In this document: piece after piece, positions 1 to 10,089 of the stretch
Position numbering within the stretch: position 1 is the stretch's first letter
How the letters are laid out: each line of letters starts with the position of its first letter
Source of the DNA: Bacteroidota bacterium
GTDB taxonomy: Bacteria > Bacteroidota > Bacteroidia > Sphingobacteriales > Sphingobacteriaceae
DNA length: 64,000 bases
Reading direction: 5' to 3'
Assembly: GCA_013286235.1 (NCBI GenBank)
Contig: JABDGE010000001.1
Span: forward strand, 23,683-87,682
The notes under the pieces: model-generated
Database searches by the model: none
What the model was told of the DNA's origin: nothing
What the model saw: only the letters and a program-made list of their open reading frames with translations
Translations under genes and position numbers: made by a program

Positions 1-2355
1 AAAACTTATCGTCACAAAAGCGATCAATATGGCTGTACCGCCTGCAATCGCCAGTAAATACCATTGAATAGTAACGCGGTAAGCAAAACCTTCGAGCCAT
101 TTATTCATGGCCCACCAGGCCAGCGGCGAGGCGATAAGGATGGAAATAAACACCAGCTTGATAAAATCCATCGATAGCATTCCCACGATGGTTGATACCC
201 CTGCGCCCAGCACCTTGCGGATGCCTATCTCCTTGTTGCGTTGCTCGGCAGCATATGCGGCAAGGCCAAACAGGCCCAGGCAGGCGATGATGATTGCCAG
301 TGTGCTGAAAGAGATGAACATCGACCCAAAACGTTGTTCAACACGATAGGAGGCATCAAAATCCTGGTCCATAAACGAATAAGTGAATGGCTGGTTGGGC
401 GACATACCTTTCCATTTATCTTCAATTTGAGCCATCAGGCCGGTTAAGTTCGACGTATGCAGTTTCACGCCAATAGCGCCATTGTCCTTGCTGTACACCA
501 TTGCCAGCGGCCCAATGTTGTCTTTAAGCGATGCAAAGTTGAAATCCTTCACCACACCGATAATGTGGTATTGCTGCAAGCCGTAGCTATAGCGATAAAC
601 ATTTTTGTTCAGCGGATCGGGCTGGCCCAGTTTGTGTACAAAAGCTTCATTTACGATCATGCCGGCTGTGTCGGAAGCCATATCCTTCTGAAAATTGCGC
701 CCTTTTAACAAGTGCAGCCCCATGGTATGAATAAAGTTCTCATCTGTGGACCAGAACTCGGTTAAAATATCCTCTTTGATGTCGATCTTTTGGTGCGGAA
801 ACAAGCCCGTCTTCAAATCTTCATCGCCAGTCGGCTGGTACGACGACATGGTTGCATCTACCACACCGGGAAGCTGTCGCAGGTCGTTTTTAAGTACCCC
901 GGCCTGGTTACCGAGCACATTTGCATTTTTGATGACGAGCACCTGGCTTCGGTCGAAGCCCAGGTCTTTGTTGTTAATATATTTTAGTTGATTATAAATA
1001 ACAAGCGTACCGATGATCAGGAATATAGAAATGGAGAACTGGAAAACCACAAGGAAGCTCCTCAAAAACCCACCCTTAAACCCCGCTGCAAGTTTACCCT
1101 TTAGTACTTGAATGGGTTGAAACGCCGAAAGGAAAAGTGCAGGGTAAGATCCGGCAAGGAACCCTACGACCAAAACGATCAAGCCCAATGAAGGTACAAG
1201 CCAGGCGATGGTTTGACTGGTGACAGTTAACTGCTTGTCGGCAAGCTGGTTGAACAAGGGCAGTAAGCCCCAGGCAAGGACGACCGCTATGATAGCCGAA
1301 ACCAACGTAACCAATATCGATTCGGTTAAGAACTGCGCGATCAAATATTTTCGGGATGAGCCCAACACCTTGCGAACGCCTACTTCCTTTGCGCGGTTAG
1401 CCGAGCGTGCAGTAGACAAATTCATAAAATTAACGCAGGCTATCAGCAGAATAAACACTGCCACCAGCGAAAAGATATAGATGTATTGGATGTTACCCTC
1501 CTTCTCCAGCGGGTATTGTGCGTCGGCGTCGCGCAGGTGGATGTCCGCCAGCGGTTTTAATATAATTTTCAGGTGGTTATCGCCGGTTTTCCAGGTCGAC
1601 GGATTAAATGAATTGTTGACATCGATATCAGTCATCGCCCGCTCCAACTGTTGTATGTTGGCGCCAGGTTTCAGCAGCAGGTATTGATGCAAGCCAGCAT
1701 AGCCCCAGTTGGTATTTTTGCTTTCAGGCCTTGATGAAAACGACAAAAAGAAGTCGTAGTGAAAATGCGACTGCGCCGGAATATCTTTAATAACGCCGGT
1801 CACCTTATAGGTATTGGAATCGTTAATGGTGAGGATCCTGCCTACGACATCCGTGTTGCCGAAATACTTTTTGGCCGTGCTTTCGGTAATTACTGCTGTA
1901 TTGGGTTCGTCAAGAGAATTTTTAGGACTGCCATCCACCATCGGCAACGTAAAAACGTCAAACAGGGAAGACTCAGTAAAGACAACGCGCTTTTCGAGTA
2001 TATTGTTATTGTCCTTTTTCACATAAAACTTTTGGGGCGACAGGAACAGGCCATCGTAATTGATCAGCCTTGCCACCTGCTCTACCTGCGGAAAGTGGCT
2101 GGTCAGTTCGGCCTTCCAGGGCACTTCTGATGTGGCATAAACACCTGCGTTTCCGTTCAGTTTGGCGTCTATCGTAACGCGGTATATCCGGTCGGCATTA
2201 GTATTATACCGGTCGTAGCCCAACTCATCCACCACGTAAAAAACGATCAGTAAGCATGTTGCCAACCCTACGGTAAGCCCAAACACATTTAAAAATGTGA
2301 AGCCTTTATTCTTCAACAAGCTGCGGTATGCAGTCTTAATGTAATTTCGTATCAT
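1..2355 (-). CDS. ABC transporter permease, FtsX/MacB type (C-terminus cut by window edge)
   Basis: Inner-membrane permease expected to pair with the ATPase at 10490-11167. The ATG is at 2355-2353. Reading from it stays in one frame to base 1 (785 codons), so only about 20 C-terminal residues lie outside the window. Visible are the family N-terminus (MIRNYIKTAYRSLLKNKGF, then a first membrane segment), a periplasmic core, a first FtsX block (FILLIACVNFMNLSTARS, then a KEVGVRKVLG motif), and a second FtsX block near the C-terminus (EQRNKEIGIRKVLGAG). This is the usual duplicated architecture of about 800 residues. It is the last visible gene of the minus-strand export operon, 141 bases after the previous permease. 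A REP-like hairpin containing AGGAGG abuts its start. The substrate cannot be told from the sequence. Confidence 0.88.
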   Translation of the reverse strand, partial: MIRNYIKTAYRSLLKNKGFTFLNVFGLTVGLATCLLIVFYVVDELGYDRYNTNADRIYRVTIDAKLNGNAGVYATSEVPWKAELTSHFPQVEQVARLINYDGLFLSPQKFYVKKDNNNILEKRVVFTESSLFDVFTLPMVDGSPKNSLDEPNTAVITESTAKKYFGNTDVVGRILTINDSNTYKVTGVIKDIPAQSHFHYDFFLSFSSRPESKNTNWGYAGLHQYLLLKPGANIQQLERAMTDIDVNNSFNPSTWKTGDNHLKIILKPLADIHLRDADAQYPLEKEGNIQYIYIFSLVAVFILLIACVNFMNLSTARSANRAKEVGVRKVLGSSRKYLIAQFLTESILVTLVSAIIAVVLAWGLLPLFNQLADKQLTVTSQTIAWLVPSLGLIVLVVGFLAGSYPALFLSAFQPIQVLKGKLAAGFKGGFLRSFLVVFQFSISIFLIIGTLVIYNQLKYINNKDLGFDRSQVLVIKNANVLGNQAGVLKNDLRQLPGVVDATMSSYQPTGDEDLKTGLFPHQKIDIKEDILTEFWSTDENFIHTMGLHLLKGRNFQKDMASDTAGMIVNEAFVHKLGQPDPLNKNVYRYSYGLQQYHIIGVVKDFNFASLKDNIGPLAMVYSKDNGAIGVKLHTSNLTGLMAQIEDKWKGMSPNQPFTYSFMDQDFDASYRVEQRFGSMFISFSTLAIIIACLGLFGLAAYAAEQRNKEIGIRKVLGAGVSTIVGMLSMDFIKLVFISILIASPLAWWAMNKWLEGFAYRVTIQWYLLAIAGGTAILIAFVTISF

Positions 2356-2358
2356 TTG

Positions 2359-2382
2359 CCCCCCAACCTCCTAAAGGGGGAG
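2359..2382. repeat. REP-like GC hairpin (family copy 1)
   Basis: A C-run, AACCTCCT, AAA, then a G-run: a small stem-loop three bases upstream of the permease start at 2355. On the mRNA strand it reads TTTAGGAGGTTGGGGGG, so it also places a Shine-Dalgarno-like AGGAGG before the ATG. Related copies lie at 2470, 7370, 10061, 10372 and 38292. Confidence 0.7.
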
Positions 2383-2469
2383 TTAATTGTTTCTACCATT
2401 ATTTAATACTCTTTCAAACCCATTCTTTAACAGACACCTTTCCTATAACTCGCCATTCGCCTTTCTTCA

Positions 2470-2493
2470 CTCCCCCTTTAGGGGGTCGGGGGG
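2470..2493. repeat. REP-like GC hairpin (copy 2, inverted)
   Basis: The same family as 2359-2382 but in the opposite orientation (CTCCCCCTTTA followed by a G-run). It sits just beyond the stop of the permease at 2497. Copies 1 and 2 therefore bracket the 141-base gap between two permease genes as inverted repeats. Confidence 0.65.
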
Positions 2494-2496
2494 CGA

Positions 2497-4884
2497 TTAT
2501 TCACTTCTAAGGCTCATCACCGGGTTCATCAATGCCGCTCTTATCGCCTGGAAACTTACGGTTAAGATGGCAATAACAAACGACAGCACCCCCGCCACGG
2601 CAAACACCCACCAGCCAATATCAATTCGAAAGGCAAAATCCTTCAGCCAAACGTTCATACCGTACCATGCAATCGGGAAGGCTATGAGCGCCGCTATCCC
2701 GACAAGCAGCAAAAACTCTTTGGAGAGCATATTGACAATCCCCGGTACAGAGGCTCCAAGCACCTTGCGGATGCCGATCTCACGGGTACGCTGCAATGTG
2801 CTATACGAAGCCAGCCCGAGCAATCCCAGGCAGGATATCATGATAGCGAGGAACGCGAAATACAAAAACAGCTTGCCAAACCGGTCCTCGGTTAAATATT
2901 GCTTGTTGAAATTTGCATCTAAAAAAGTATAGCTGAAAGGCCGCTGGGGAACCAGCGTTTTCCACTTAGCCTCAAGCGCTGCTATGGTTTCCGGAATATC
3001 GCCGCCTTTTATGCGTACCGTAAACACATTTATACCTTGCGGATTGATGCGGATATCCATTGGTTTGATATCCTCCGCCAGCGATTGAAAATGAAAGTCC
3101 TTAACCACACCGATGATTTGCCCTTGCCGGCCCCATTGGTTAAACTTTTTGCCGATGGCATCCAGCGGATGCACGTAACCCAGGTTTTTCAACGCGGTTT
3201 CGTTGATAATGAAAGCCTTGGTCGAATCCGTCGGGAATGAAGTTGAAAAGGTACGCCCGGCAAGCACCTGAAGGCCATATTGCGGGATAAAATCGTAATC
3301 CACATCGTACAGGTTCATATTTATCGGCATCAGGTTTCCGGCGCGGCTTTCCACCTCGGCATAGCCCACGGGGTTGCCGTTGCCGGGCGTGGTGGACGAA
3401 CCCGAAACAGACACCACGCCCTGCGTCTGGCCCAGCTCATTTTTGATGGTTTGCGCCTGGCTCTGCACGACCGAGTCGCCGCTGAAATCCAGCACCGCCA
3501 TCTGATCCTTACGGAAACCCAACGACTGGCTGCGCATATAATTCAACTGGTGGTAAACAACCAGTGTACCTACGATCAACACAATAGAAATGGTAAACTG
3601 TAAAACAACCAGGCCCTTCCTTAAAATTATTCCCTTTACCGAGCTGCTGAAACGCCCTTTCAATACCGAAGTGATGCTAAAGCTGGTCAGCACCATGGAA
3701 GGATAAATACCCGCAAGAAAACCAATAGCCACTGAAATGCCAAACAGGATAAATACATAGCCCTGCTCAAATATCCCCTGGCTCACTACCTTACCGGCCA
3801 GCAGGTTAAACAAAGGCATCAGCAAAATGCTAAGCACCACTGCGATGACAAAAGCTACCAGCGAAATGATAACCGACTCACCCAAAAACTGCATGGCCAG
3901 CTGCTGCTTAAAGGCGCCGATTACCTTTCGGATGCCCACTTCTTTTGCCCGTTCAGACGCCCGCGCGGTGGTGAGGTTTACAAAATTGATGCAGGCGATC
4001 AGCAAAATAAACACCGCAACAATTGAGAAAGTATAGATATTCGTCCGGCTGCCGTTAACGGGCGCTCCCCGGAAGGTGTCCATATAAACGTCTTTCAGCG
4101 GCTCAACAAAAAGTTCGTAATTATAGCCGCGCCGGCGCTGATCTTCGGTAATATGCTTGCGAAGAAAATCGGGCAGCCTGGCCTGCAGCCGTGCGGCGTC
4201 GGCGGGATTCGGTATCAGCAAATAAGTGTAGTTGCTAAAATTGCCCCATTCCGCCATCCGGATCAGCTTGAGCGGCTCCATGGTACTTGTCGAGATCAGC
4301 ATGTCAAAATTGAAATGGGAGTTCAACGGCACATCCTTAATCACTCCGGTTATGTTCACCGGGTGTTTCCCGTCCAGTAGCAAAGATTTTCCAACTACGT
4401 TCGTACTGCCAAAATACTTTTTGGCCATCGTTTCGGTCAGCACCGCATCAAAAGGCGCCGAAAGCGCGGTCTTGGGGTCGCCGTGGATGAACGGAAACGT
4501 AAAAATGTCAAACAGCGTCGGATCGGTAAAGCTGATGTTGTTTTCCTGGAATTTCTTATCCCCGCTAACCACCAAAAAGCCCGCGCCAAAAACCCGTGCG
4601 TTTGCTTTTACCATTTCGGGGTAGTCCTGCTGCAAGGCTGGGCCCATCGGCGCCGAAGCACTGCTCCAATGCAAAACCTCGTTTGGTGATTTGATGTCCG
4701 TATTCAGGCGGTAAACCTGGTTAAAATTTTGATTGAACTTGTCATAGCTCAACTCAAACTTTACATAAATAAATATCAGGAAACAGGCCGTCATCCCAAC
4801 CGCCAACCCTGCAACATTAATAAACGAGAAACCTTTGTGCCTCCACAAGTTCCTGAATGCTATTTTAAGATAGTTTTTTATCAT
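2497..4884 (-). CDS. ABC transporter permease, FtsX/MacB type
   Basis: A 795-residue membrane protein with two copies of the FtsX-like permease domain. The N-terminus (MIKNYLKIAFRNLWRHKGF) and first transmembrane helix (about residues 20-42) precede a MacB-type periplasmic core. The first FtsX block starts near residue 285 (FILLIACINFVNLTTARASE, KEVGIRKVIGAF), with further helices to about residue 410. The second block is at about 675-795 (TREIGIRKVLGAS) and ends in the family tail NPVMSLRSE. It probably works with the LolD/MacB-like ATPase and HlyD-like adaptor of the same operon in tripartite export or envelope stress defence. It is third of four paralogous permeases, 115 bases after the preceding one. 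Substrate unknown. Confidence 0.92.
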   Translation of the reverse strand: MIKNYLKIAFRNLWRHKGFSFINVAGLAVGMTACFLIFIYVKFELSYDKFNQNFNQVYRLNTDIKSPNEVLHWSSASAPMGPALQQDYPEMVKANARVFGAGFLVVSGDKKFQENNISFTDPTLFDIFTFPFIHGDPKTALSAPFDAVLTETMAKKYFGSTNVVGKSLLLDGKHPVNITGVIKDVPLNSHFNFDMLISTSTMEPLKLIRMAEWGNFSNYTYLLIPNPADAARLQARLPDFLRKHITEDQRRRGYNYELFVEPLKDVYMDTFRGAPVNGSRTNIYTFSIVAVFILLIACINFVNLTTARASERAKEVGIRKVIGAFKQQLAMQFLGESVIISLVAFVIAVVLSILLMPLFNLLAGKVVSQGIFEQGYVFILFGISVAIGFLAGIYPSMVLTSFSITSVLKGRFSSSVKGIILRKGLVVLQFTISIVLIVGTLVVYHQLNYMRSQSLGFRKDQMAVLDFSGDSVVQSQAQTIKNELGQTQGVVSVSGSSTTPGNGNPVGYAEVESRAGNLMPINMNLYDVDYDFIPQYGLQVLAGRTFSTSFPTDSTKAFIINETALKNLGYVHPLDAIGKKFNQWGRQGQIIGVVKDFHFQSLAEDIKPMDIRINPQGINVFTVRIKGGDIPETIAALEAKWKTLVPQRPFSYTFLDANFNKQYLTEDRFGKLFLYFAFLAIMISCLGLLGLASYSTLQRTREIGIRKVLGASVPGIVNMLSKEFLLLVGIAALIAFPIAWYGMNVWLKDFAFRIDIGWWVFAVAGVLSFVIAILTVSFQAIRAALMNPVMSLRSE

Positions 4885-4887
4885 GAT

Positions 4888-4999
4888 TTAGTCCATTTGT
4901 TCACTGGTTCATTAGTTCACTGGTGCCCGGTTCATTGGTGTTTGGCTGTTTTTTTGCTTTCAGCTTTAAGCCCAACTGCAAACTGCTACTGCCAACTGC
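4888..4999. repeat. Degenerate short tandem array (GTTCACTG/GTTCATTA and CTGCCAA words)
   Basis: The gap between two permease genes is filled by GTTCACTG, GTTCATTA, GTTCACTG units of about 8 bp, then by CAACTGCAAACTGCTACTGC-type 6-7 bp words. The same words recur at 7578, 11445, 13270, 16034 and 40780. No gene is seen. Confidence 0.6.
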
Positions 5000-7366
5000 T
5001 TACTCACTCCTAAGGCTCTTCACAGGGTTCGCCAGCGCTGCTTTGATCGCCTGGAAACCAACCGTAAGTATGGTTATTACAATCACGGACAGCAAAGCCA
5101 CTATAAATACTGCCGGGCTAATTGTGATCCGATAGGCAAAACCGTTCAGCCATTGGCTCATCATCCACCACGACAGCGGGAAGGCAATCAGCACTGCTAT
5201 GCCAACCAGTTTCAGAAAATCGCTGGTAAGCATTACAGCAAGGCCTTGTACAGATGCACCAATCACTTTGCGAATGCCGATCTCCTTTTGCCGGGTCTGC
5301 GCCGTGAAGGCAACCAAACCAAATAGCCCCAGGCAGGAAATAATAATGGCCAGTCCCGAAAAATATTTTGATAATACCGATATTCTTGTTTCAGTTTCGT
5401 ATTGCTTCTGGTAAGCATCATCCAGGAAATTATAAGCAAACGGGAAGCCCGGGTTAAACGACTCGTACAGATGCTGCACTGCGGCAATCGTTCCCTTTTG
5501 ATCGCCTCCCTTTATACGCACCATAAGCTTATACCAGGGGTTGCCACCGCTGGTAGCCAGCACTATGAATGAGGGTGTCACCGTTTCGTGTAAGGATTCA
5601 TAATGAAAATCCTTCACCACGCCGATGATCTGCAAACTGCCGCCACCGATCTTGATATTTTTCCCTACCGGATCTTTCAAATGCATAGCACGGATAGCTG
5701 CTTCATTTAGAACCACTTTGTTGGTTTCATCGCCAAAGTTTTTCTCAAATGGTCGGCCCGCAGCCATATGCATGCCCATTGTCTCAATGAAGTTGTAGCT
5801 GCCAAAAAAGCCTTCAAAATAGGTAGTCTGAGTATTATCGCCGTCCCAGCTCACACTGGCGGTACCGAAATTGCGGCCTACCATGTTGTGCTGTGTAAAG
5901 CCCGCGTTGACTACGCCGGGTATGTTTTTAAGCGCGTTAACAAAATCGTCCTCGTGCCCCATCAGCGCGCCTTCCGAATTAAACCGGATAATGTTATCCT
6001 TGTTATAGCCCGGATCGGTTGATTTGATAAACTGGATCTGCTGATAAACGATCAGCACCGAAACGATCAGCACTACTGAAAGCGTGAATTGAAAAACTAC
6101 CAGGCCTTTACGCGCGATTAATTCACCAAGCGAAGTTTTAAGCTTGCCTTTCAAGATAGCCAGCGGCTGGAACCTGGATAGGTACAAGGCCGGGTAGCTG
6201 CCCGACAATAGCCCGGTTACGAGGGTTATGATTATTAGTATCGATAACAGTTGAAAGCTAAAATCGAGATGAATATCCTTGGCCGTCAGTTCATTGAATT
6301 CCGGAAGCAGCAGCCAGACAATTCCCAGCGCAATCAAGGTGGTAAAAGAAGCCAGCATCAGCGATTCCGACAAAAACTGCAGGATCAGATGGCTGCGGTG
6401 GGCGCCCACCACCTTTTTTACCCCCACCTCCTTCATCCTTCCGGCAGCTTTTGCGGTCGACAAATTCATAAAATTGATGCAGGCGATAACCAGTATAAAT
6501 ATGGCGATGATGGAAAACAGTTTTACGTATTCGCCCCGGCCGCCAACACGCGAGCCGTGGTTAAATGTATTTTCGAGGTAATTGTCCGAAAAACGCATTG
6601 CGAACAGTGAACGCGCCGTATCGGCGGTATTGCGGCTTATCAGCTTTGCAATGCTTTTGTTAAAGGCGTCAACATCCGTACCGTTTTTCAGCATAATAAA
6701 GTTATGCGGGCCGCCGTTACCCCAGGTTTTTACCCAACTTTGCCCCGGCATGTCGGCCAGGTAGTCAAAACTCTGTACAAAATCAAATTGCTGCGACGAA
6801 TGCACGGGCATTTGATACACCCCCGACACAAAAAATACCTTATCATTCTGAACCTTTATGCCTCTGCCCAAAACGTTGGTGCTGTTAAAAAGCCGTTGGG
6901 CCAGGTCGGAGCTGATAACGATGGATGTTTTATCATTGAGCACCTTACTTCGGTCGCCAACCAGCATCTTAAACGAAAATATATCGAAGTAGTCCTTGCC
7001 GGCGTATTGCCCTGAAGCTCTCAGGCTTTTATCGCCAACGGTTAGCGTCGATTTTTGGAACCAGTCCGGCGGCGCCACGGCGGCGGCATACATCACCTGC
7101 GAGTGTTGCAGTTTCAGCACATCGCTCACCAGGCCCGACGATTCGTCCGTCAGCGACTGGCTACCCGCATTTTTGCGGTGCTCCATCACCTGGTATATCT
7201 GGTTGTCGTTGTCGAACTCCTTGTCAAACCTCAGCTCGTCATGAACCCACAAATAGATCAGCAAGGTGCACGCAATCCCCGCCGAAAGCCCGATCACATT
7301 TAAAAAAGTGAATTGCTTATCCTTTTTTAAGTTTCGGAAAGCGATTTTTAAATAGTTCTTTATCAT
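5000..7366 (-). CDS. ABC transporter permease, FtsX/MacB type
   Basis: A 788-residue paralogue of the neighbouring permeases. It shares the N-terminal signature (MIKNYLKIAFRNLKKDKQF), a first transmembrane helix at about residues 20-40, the first FtsX domain from about residue 280 (FILVIACINFMNLSTAKAAG, KEVGVKKVVGA), a second FtsX domain starting near residue 670 (QKEIGIRKVIGAS), and the tail ANPVKSLRSE. Family knowledge places it in the inner membrane, transmitting ATPase motion to a periplasmic domain. The start at 7366 is chosen because the family N-terminus begins exactly there. A REP-like hairpin with AGGAGG lies immediately upstream. The large sequence divergence between the four permeases suggests different partners or substrates rather than recent copies. 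Confidence 0.92.
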   Translation of the reverse strand: MIKNYLKIAFRNLKKDKQFTFLNVIGLSAGIACTLLIYLWVHDELRFDKEFDNDNQIYQVMEHRKNAGSQSLTDESSGLVSDVLKLQHSQVMYAAAVAPPDWFQKSTLTVGDKSLRASGQYAGKDYFDIFSFKMLVGDRSKVLNDKTSIVISSDLAQRLFNSTNVLGRGIKVQNDKVFFVSGVYQMPVHSSQQFDFVQSFDYLADMPGQSWVKTWGNGGPHNFIMLKNGTDVDAFNKSIAKLISRNTADTARSLFAMRFSDNYLENTFNHGSRVGGRGEYVKLFSIIAIFILVIACINFMNLSTAKAAGRMKEVGVKKVVGAHRSHLILQFLSESLMLASFTTLIALGIVWLLLPEFNELTAKDIHLDFSFQLLSILIIITLVTGLLSGSYPALYLSRFQPLAILKGKLKTSLGELIARKGLVVFQFTLSVVLIVSVLIVYQQIQFIKSTDPGYNKDNIIRFNSEGALMGHEDDFVNALKNIPGVVNAGFTQHNMVGRNFGTASVSWDGDNTQTTYFEGFFGSYNFIETMGMHMAAGRPFEKNFGDETNKVVLNEAAIRAMHLKDPVGKNIKIGGGSLQIIGVVKDFHYESLHETVTPSFIVLATSGGNPWYKLMVRIKGGDQKGTIAAVQHLYESFNPGFPFAYNFLDDAYQKQYETETRISVLSKYFSGLAIIISCLGLFGLVAFTAQTRQKEIGIRKVIGASVQGLAVMLTSDFLKLVGIAVLIAFPLSWWMMSQWLNGFAYRITISPAVFIVALLSVIVITILTVGFQAIKAALANPVKSLRSE

Positions 7367-7369
7367 ATA

Positions 7370-7393
7370 CCCCCCAACCTCCTAAAGGGGGAG
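7370..7393. repeat. REP-like GC hairpin (copy 3)
   Basis: Almost identical to 2359-2382 (C-run, AACCTCCTAAA, G-run). It abuts the ATG of the permease at 7366, so the mRNA reads AGGAGGTTGGGGGG just before the start codon. Confidence 0.7.
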
Positions 7394-7424
7394 TTTAATT
7401 TCTTGTTAATTAAAATCGTACCCG

Positions 7425-7602
7425 TACGAGTTTGACATTCCGACTTTCCAATTCAAAAAAATCCGACATCGAACATCCGAACTTCCGCATTCAAAATCAT
7501 TCCGTACCCGATAGCCATCGGGAGGTTCGTTGATGAATCTTCGCTTCTCGCTTTGGACTTTCAGCTTATTCCTTTCACCGCCAACTGCCAACTGCCTACT
7601 GC
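7425..7602. repeat. Intergenic array of ATTCCGACTTTCC-type and CTGCCAA words with a 16-bp dyad
   Basis: Degenerate repeats of the ACTTTCC/ACATCCGA family are followed by CCCGATAGCCATCGGG at 7507-7522 (one mismatch from a perfect palindrome) and then ACTGCCAACTGCCTACTGC words before the next stop codon. The same three word types recur elsewhere in the window. No gene is supported. Confidence 0.55.
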
Positions 7603-10059
7603 TTACTCACTTCTAAGGCTCTTCACCGGGTTCGCCCCCGCCGCCCTCACCGCCTGGAAACTGATCGTCGCCAATGCAACAAATATGGCCGTCACCCCTG
7701 CCAGGCCAAATATCCACCAGCTAATGCTAATGCGGTAGGCAAAATCCTGCAGCCAGTTATGCAAAATATACCAGGCAACCGGTGTGGCAATCACAATGGC
7801 GTACACCACCAGCTTGATAAAATCTTTGGACAGTAGCAAAACGATGTTCGAGACCGAGGCGCCAAGCACCTTCCTCACCCCGATTTCTTTGGTGCGCTGC
7901 AGGGTGGCAAAAAGCGAAAGGCCCAGCAATCCAAGGCAGGCAATAAATATGGCAAAGCCTCCGAATATGCTGAACGCCTTGCCCAACAATTGATCGTTTT
8001 TATACAAAGCGTTAAATTGCTCATCGAGGAATGAATAATCAAAAATATTACCCGGGAAAAAGCTTTGGTATTTCTCTTTTATGGCCGCTACTGTAGCCGT
8101 CACATTTGCGGGTGAAATTTTGATAGATATTTGATTTTGGATATTTAAAACCGGTTCAAGTATGGTCGGTTCGATCGCGTAGTGCAATGATTTTTGGTGA
8201 TAATCCCCAACCACTCCTACAACATCCCATTTATTAGTACCGTTCATGATGGAATGACCGATCGCTTTTTCAGGCGATGAAAAACCAAGGGTTTTAACGG
8301 CACTTTCATTTAGGATCAGGTTATGTAACTTGCTGCGGTCGGGGTTATAATCCGATTGGACAAAATTCCTGCCGGCCACTAATTTCATCCCGTAGGTTTT
8401 AAGAAAGTCTTTGCTTACACCGTCAAACCGCATGGTATAATGGATGTTCGGGTCAGCCTCTGCCGACCTTATGCCAAAGTTTCGACCCATTTCGTTACCA
8501 GGCACCCAAAAAGAAGTCGCCGCATTTTTTACATCCGGAATCTGATCCATCTCCGCAACAAAGGCGTTGGTACGTGTTACAAAAGTGGTATCTTGTTTTA
8601 CAAACGCCGGACCATTGATCACCAGCATCTGGTCGATGTTTACGCCCAGCTTCTGGTCGTTCATGTATTTGATCTGCTTGTAAACCACAAACGACCCGGT
8701 GATGAGCACGACGGTTATTGTAAATTGACCGATAACAAGCCCCTTACGCAGAAAAGCGCCTTTTTTAGATGAGCTGAACCTTCCCTTTAAAACCATGATG
8801 GGTTTAAATGCCGATAGCACAAAGGCAGGATAAAACCCCGACACAAATACCCCGGTTAGGATGATCACCAGCAAACCGGCACTGATCAAATAGCCGCCAA
8901 AACCCTTTTTAAACAGGTAGTCCATCGACAGTTGATGCTGAACCAGGCTATTAAACGAGCGCTGGGCAGCGAACACCAATAGGATAGCCACAGCCAGCGC
9001 AATAATATTGATCAAAAAGGATTCGGTTAAAAACTGCCGGATCAGTTGCCCCTGGGTGGCGCCGGTCACTTTACGAACACCTACCTCTTTGGCCCTTTCA
9101 ACTGATCGGGCGGTAGCCAGGTTGATGTAGTTGATCCAGGCAATACAAATAATAAACAAGGCGATGATCAGCAGGCCCCACACCACCGTGGCGCTGCCGG
9201 TATTGGCTATCTCGTATTCGGTATCCGAATAGAGGTGTGCTTTAAGTAGCGGCTGCAGGTAGAACTTCTCCACGCTGCCCGAAACTTTATTTCCCTGGAA
9301 ATGCCGCTGACTAAAGGCCGCCAGCTTCGCATCGAAGGCTTTGTAATCGGTGCCGTCCTTCAGTTGTATATAGTGCCAGAAATCCGAATCCGTAAAATCA
9401 TAGTCGGCCTGCTTATAGCCGTAGCTGTGAATGATGGTCTGATACGACAACAGCATATCAAACGACAAAAGTGAATTTTCCGGGACATCCTGTATAATGG
9501 CTACCACTTTGGAGGGGAAAGTATCCTGGGCCACCGTGATCATCTTCCCGATGAAGGGTTCCAAATTATCACCCCGGACATCGAATATCTTGCGCGCAGT
9601 CGAGGCCGTGAGCACAACTGTATTGGGTTCCTTTAGCGCCGTGCCCAGGTCCCCGGCCAACGAAGGATAAGTAAACATCAAAAAAAACGAATTATCAACC
9701 GCAAATGCGTTTTCCTTTGGGATTTTTTTATCCTGGTAAGTGATGATCACCTGCCCCTGCGGCAAAATCCGGGTATGGTTTACAACCTCCGGGTAATCGT
9801 CCTGCAGCGCTTTCCCCACACCTGAATAAGTGATGGTGCCGTGCTGAATCAGCTTATTGTTTTGGTAACGGTCGTTCACCAGGCGGTAAATGTTGTCCGC
9901 GTTTTTATTAAAATGATCGAAGCTTAGTTCAAAATTTACATGCTGCAATATCAGCAGGCAAGCGGCCATCCCCAGCGATAAGCCAAGAACATTGATCAGT
10001 GAAAAAACCTTGTTTTTCCACAAATTCCGCCAGGCAGTTTTGAAATAGCTTTTTATCAT
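7603..10059 (-). CDS. ABC transporter permease, FtsX/MacB type
   Basis: An 818-residue permease, the first of the four behind the ATPase. The N-terminus MIKSYFKTAWRNLWKNKVF leads into a transmembrane helix, and a long periplasmic core follows. The first FtsX domain begins around residue 290 (FIICIAWINYINLATARSVE, KEVGVRKVTGA). The second begins near residue 695 (TKEIGVRKVLGAS) and ends with ANPVKSLRSE. It is slightly longer than its paralogues because of a larger periplasmic part. The start is immediately preceded by a hairpin-forming repeat at 10061-10089 with GGAGG. It is likely co-transcribed with the ATPase gene 430 bases upstream, unless the repeats in that gap stop transcription. Confidence 0.92.
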   Translation of the reverse strand: MIKSYFKTAWRNLWKNKVFSLINVLGLSLGMAACLLILQHVNFELSFDHFNKNADNIYRLVNDRYQNNKLIQHGTITYSGVGKALQDDYPEVVNHTRILPQGQVIITYQDKKIPKENAFAVDNSFFLMFTYPSLAGDLGTALKEPNTVVLTASTARKIFDVRGDNLEPFIGKMITVAQDTFPSKVVAIIQDVPENSLLSFDMLLSYQTIIHSYGYKQADYDFTDSDFWHYIQLKDGTDYKAFDAKLAAFSQRHFQGNKVSGSVEKFYLQPLLKAHLYSDTEYEIANTGSATVVWGLLIIALFIICIAWINYINLATARSVERAKEVGVRKVTGATQGQLIRQFLTESFLINIIALAVAILLVFAAQRSFNSLVQHQLSMDYLFKKGFGGYLISAGLLVIILTGVFVSGFYPAFVLSAFKPIMVLKGRFSSSKKGAFLRKGLVIGQFTITVVLITGSFVVYKQIKYMNDQKLGVNIDQMLVINGPAFVKQDTTFVTRTNAFVAEMDQIPDVKNAATSFWVPGNEMGRNFGIRSAEADPNIHYTMRFDGVSKDFLKTYGMKLVAGRNFVQSDYNPDRSKLHNLILNESAVKTLGFSSPEKAIGHSIMNGTNKWDVVGVVGDYHQKSLHYAIEPTILEPVLNIQNQISIKISPANVTATVAAIKEKYQSFFPGNIFDYSFLDEQFNALYKNDQLLGKAFSIFGGFAIFIACLGLLGLSLFATLQRTKEIGVRKVLGASVSNIVLLLSKDFIKLVVYAIVIATPVAWYILHNWLQDFAYRISISWWIFGLAGVTAIFVALATISFQAVRAAGANPVKSLRSE

Positions 10060-10060
10060 A

Positions 10061-10089
10061 CCCCCTAACCTCCGCTAGCCAGCGGAGGA
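10061..10089. repeat. REP-like GC hairpin (copy 4)
   Basis: CCCCCTAACCTCCGCT, loop AGCC, then AGCGGAGG: an 8-bp perfect stem directly 5' of the permease start at 10059. On the mRNA it supplies AGCGGAGGTTAGGGGG upstream of the ATG. Confidence 0.7.

Noticed and set aside
2387-2932. 181-codon plus-strand ORF opposite the permease
   Set aside because: Mirror of the permease coding frame in GC-rich codons; no domain, and the minus-strand gene has clear family motifs throughout.
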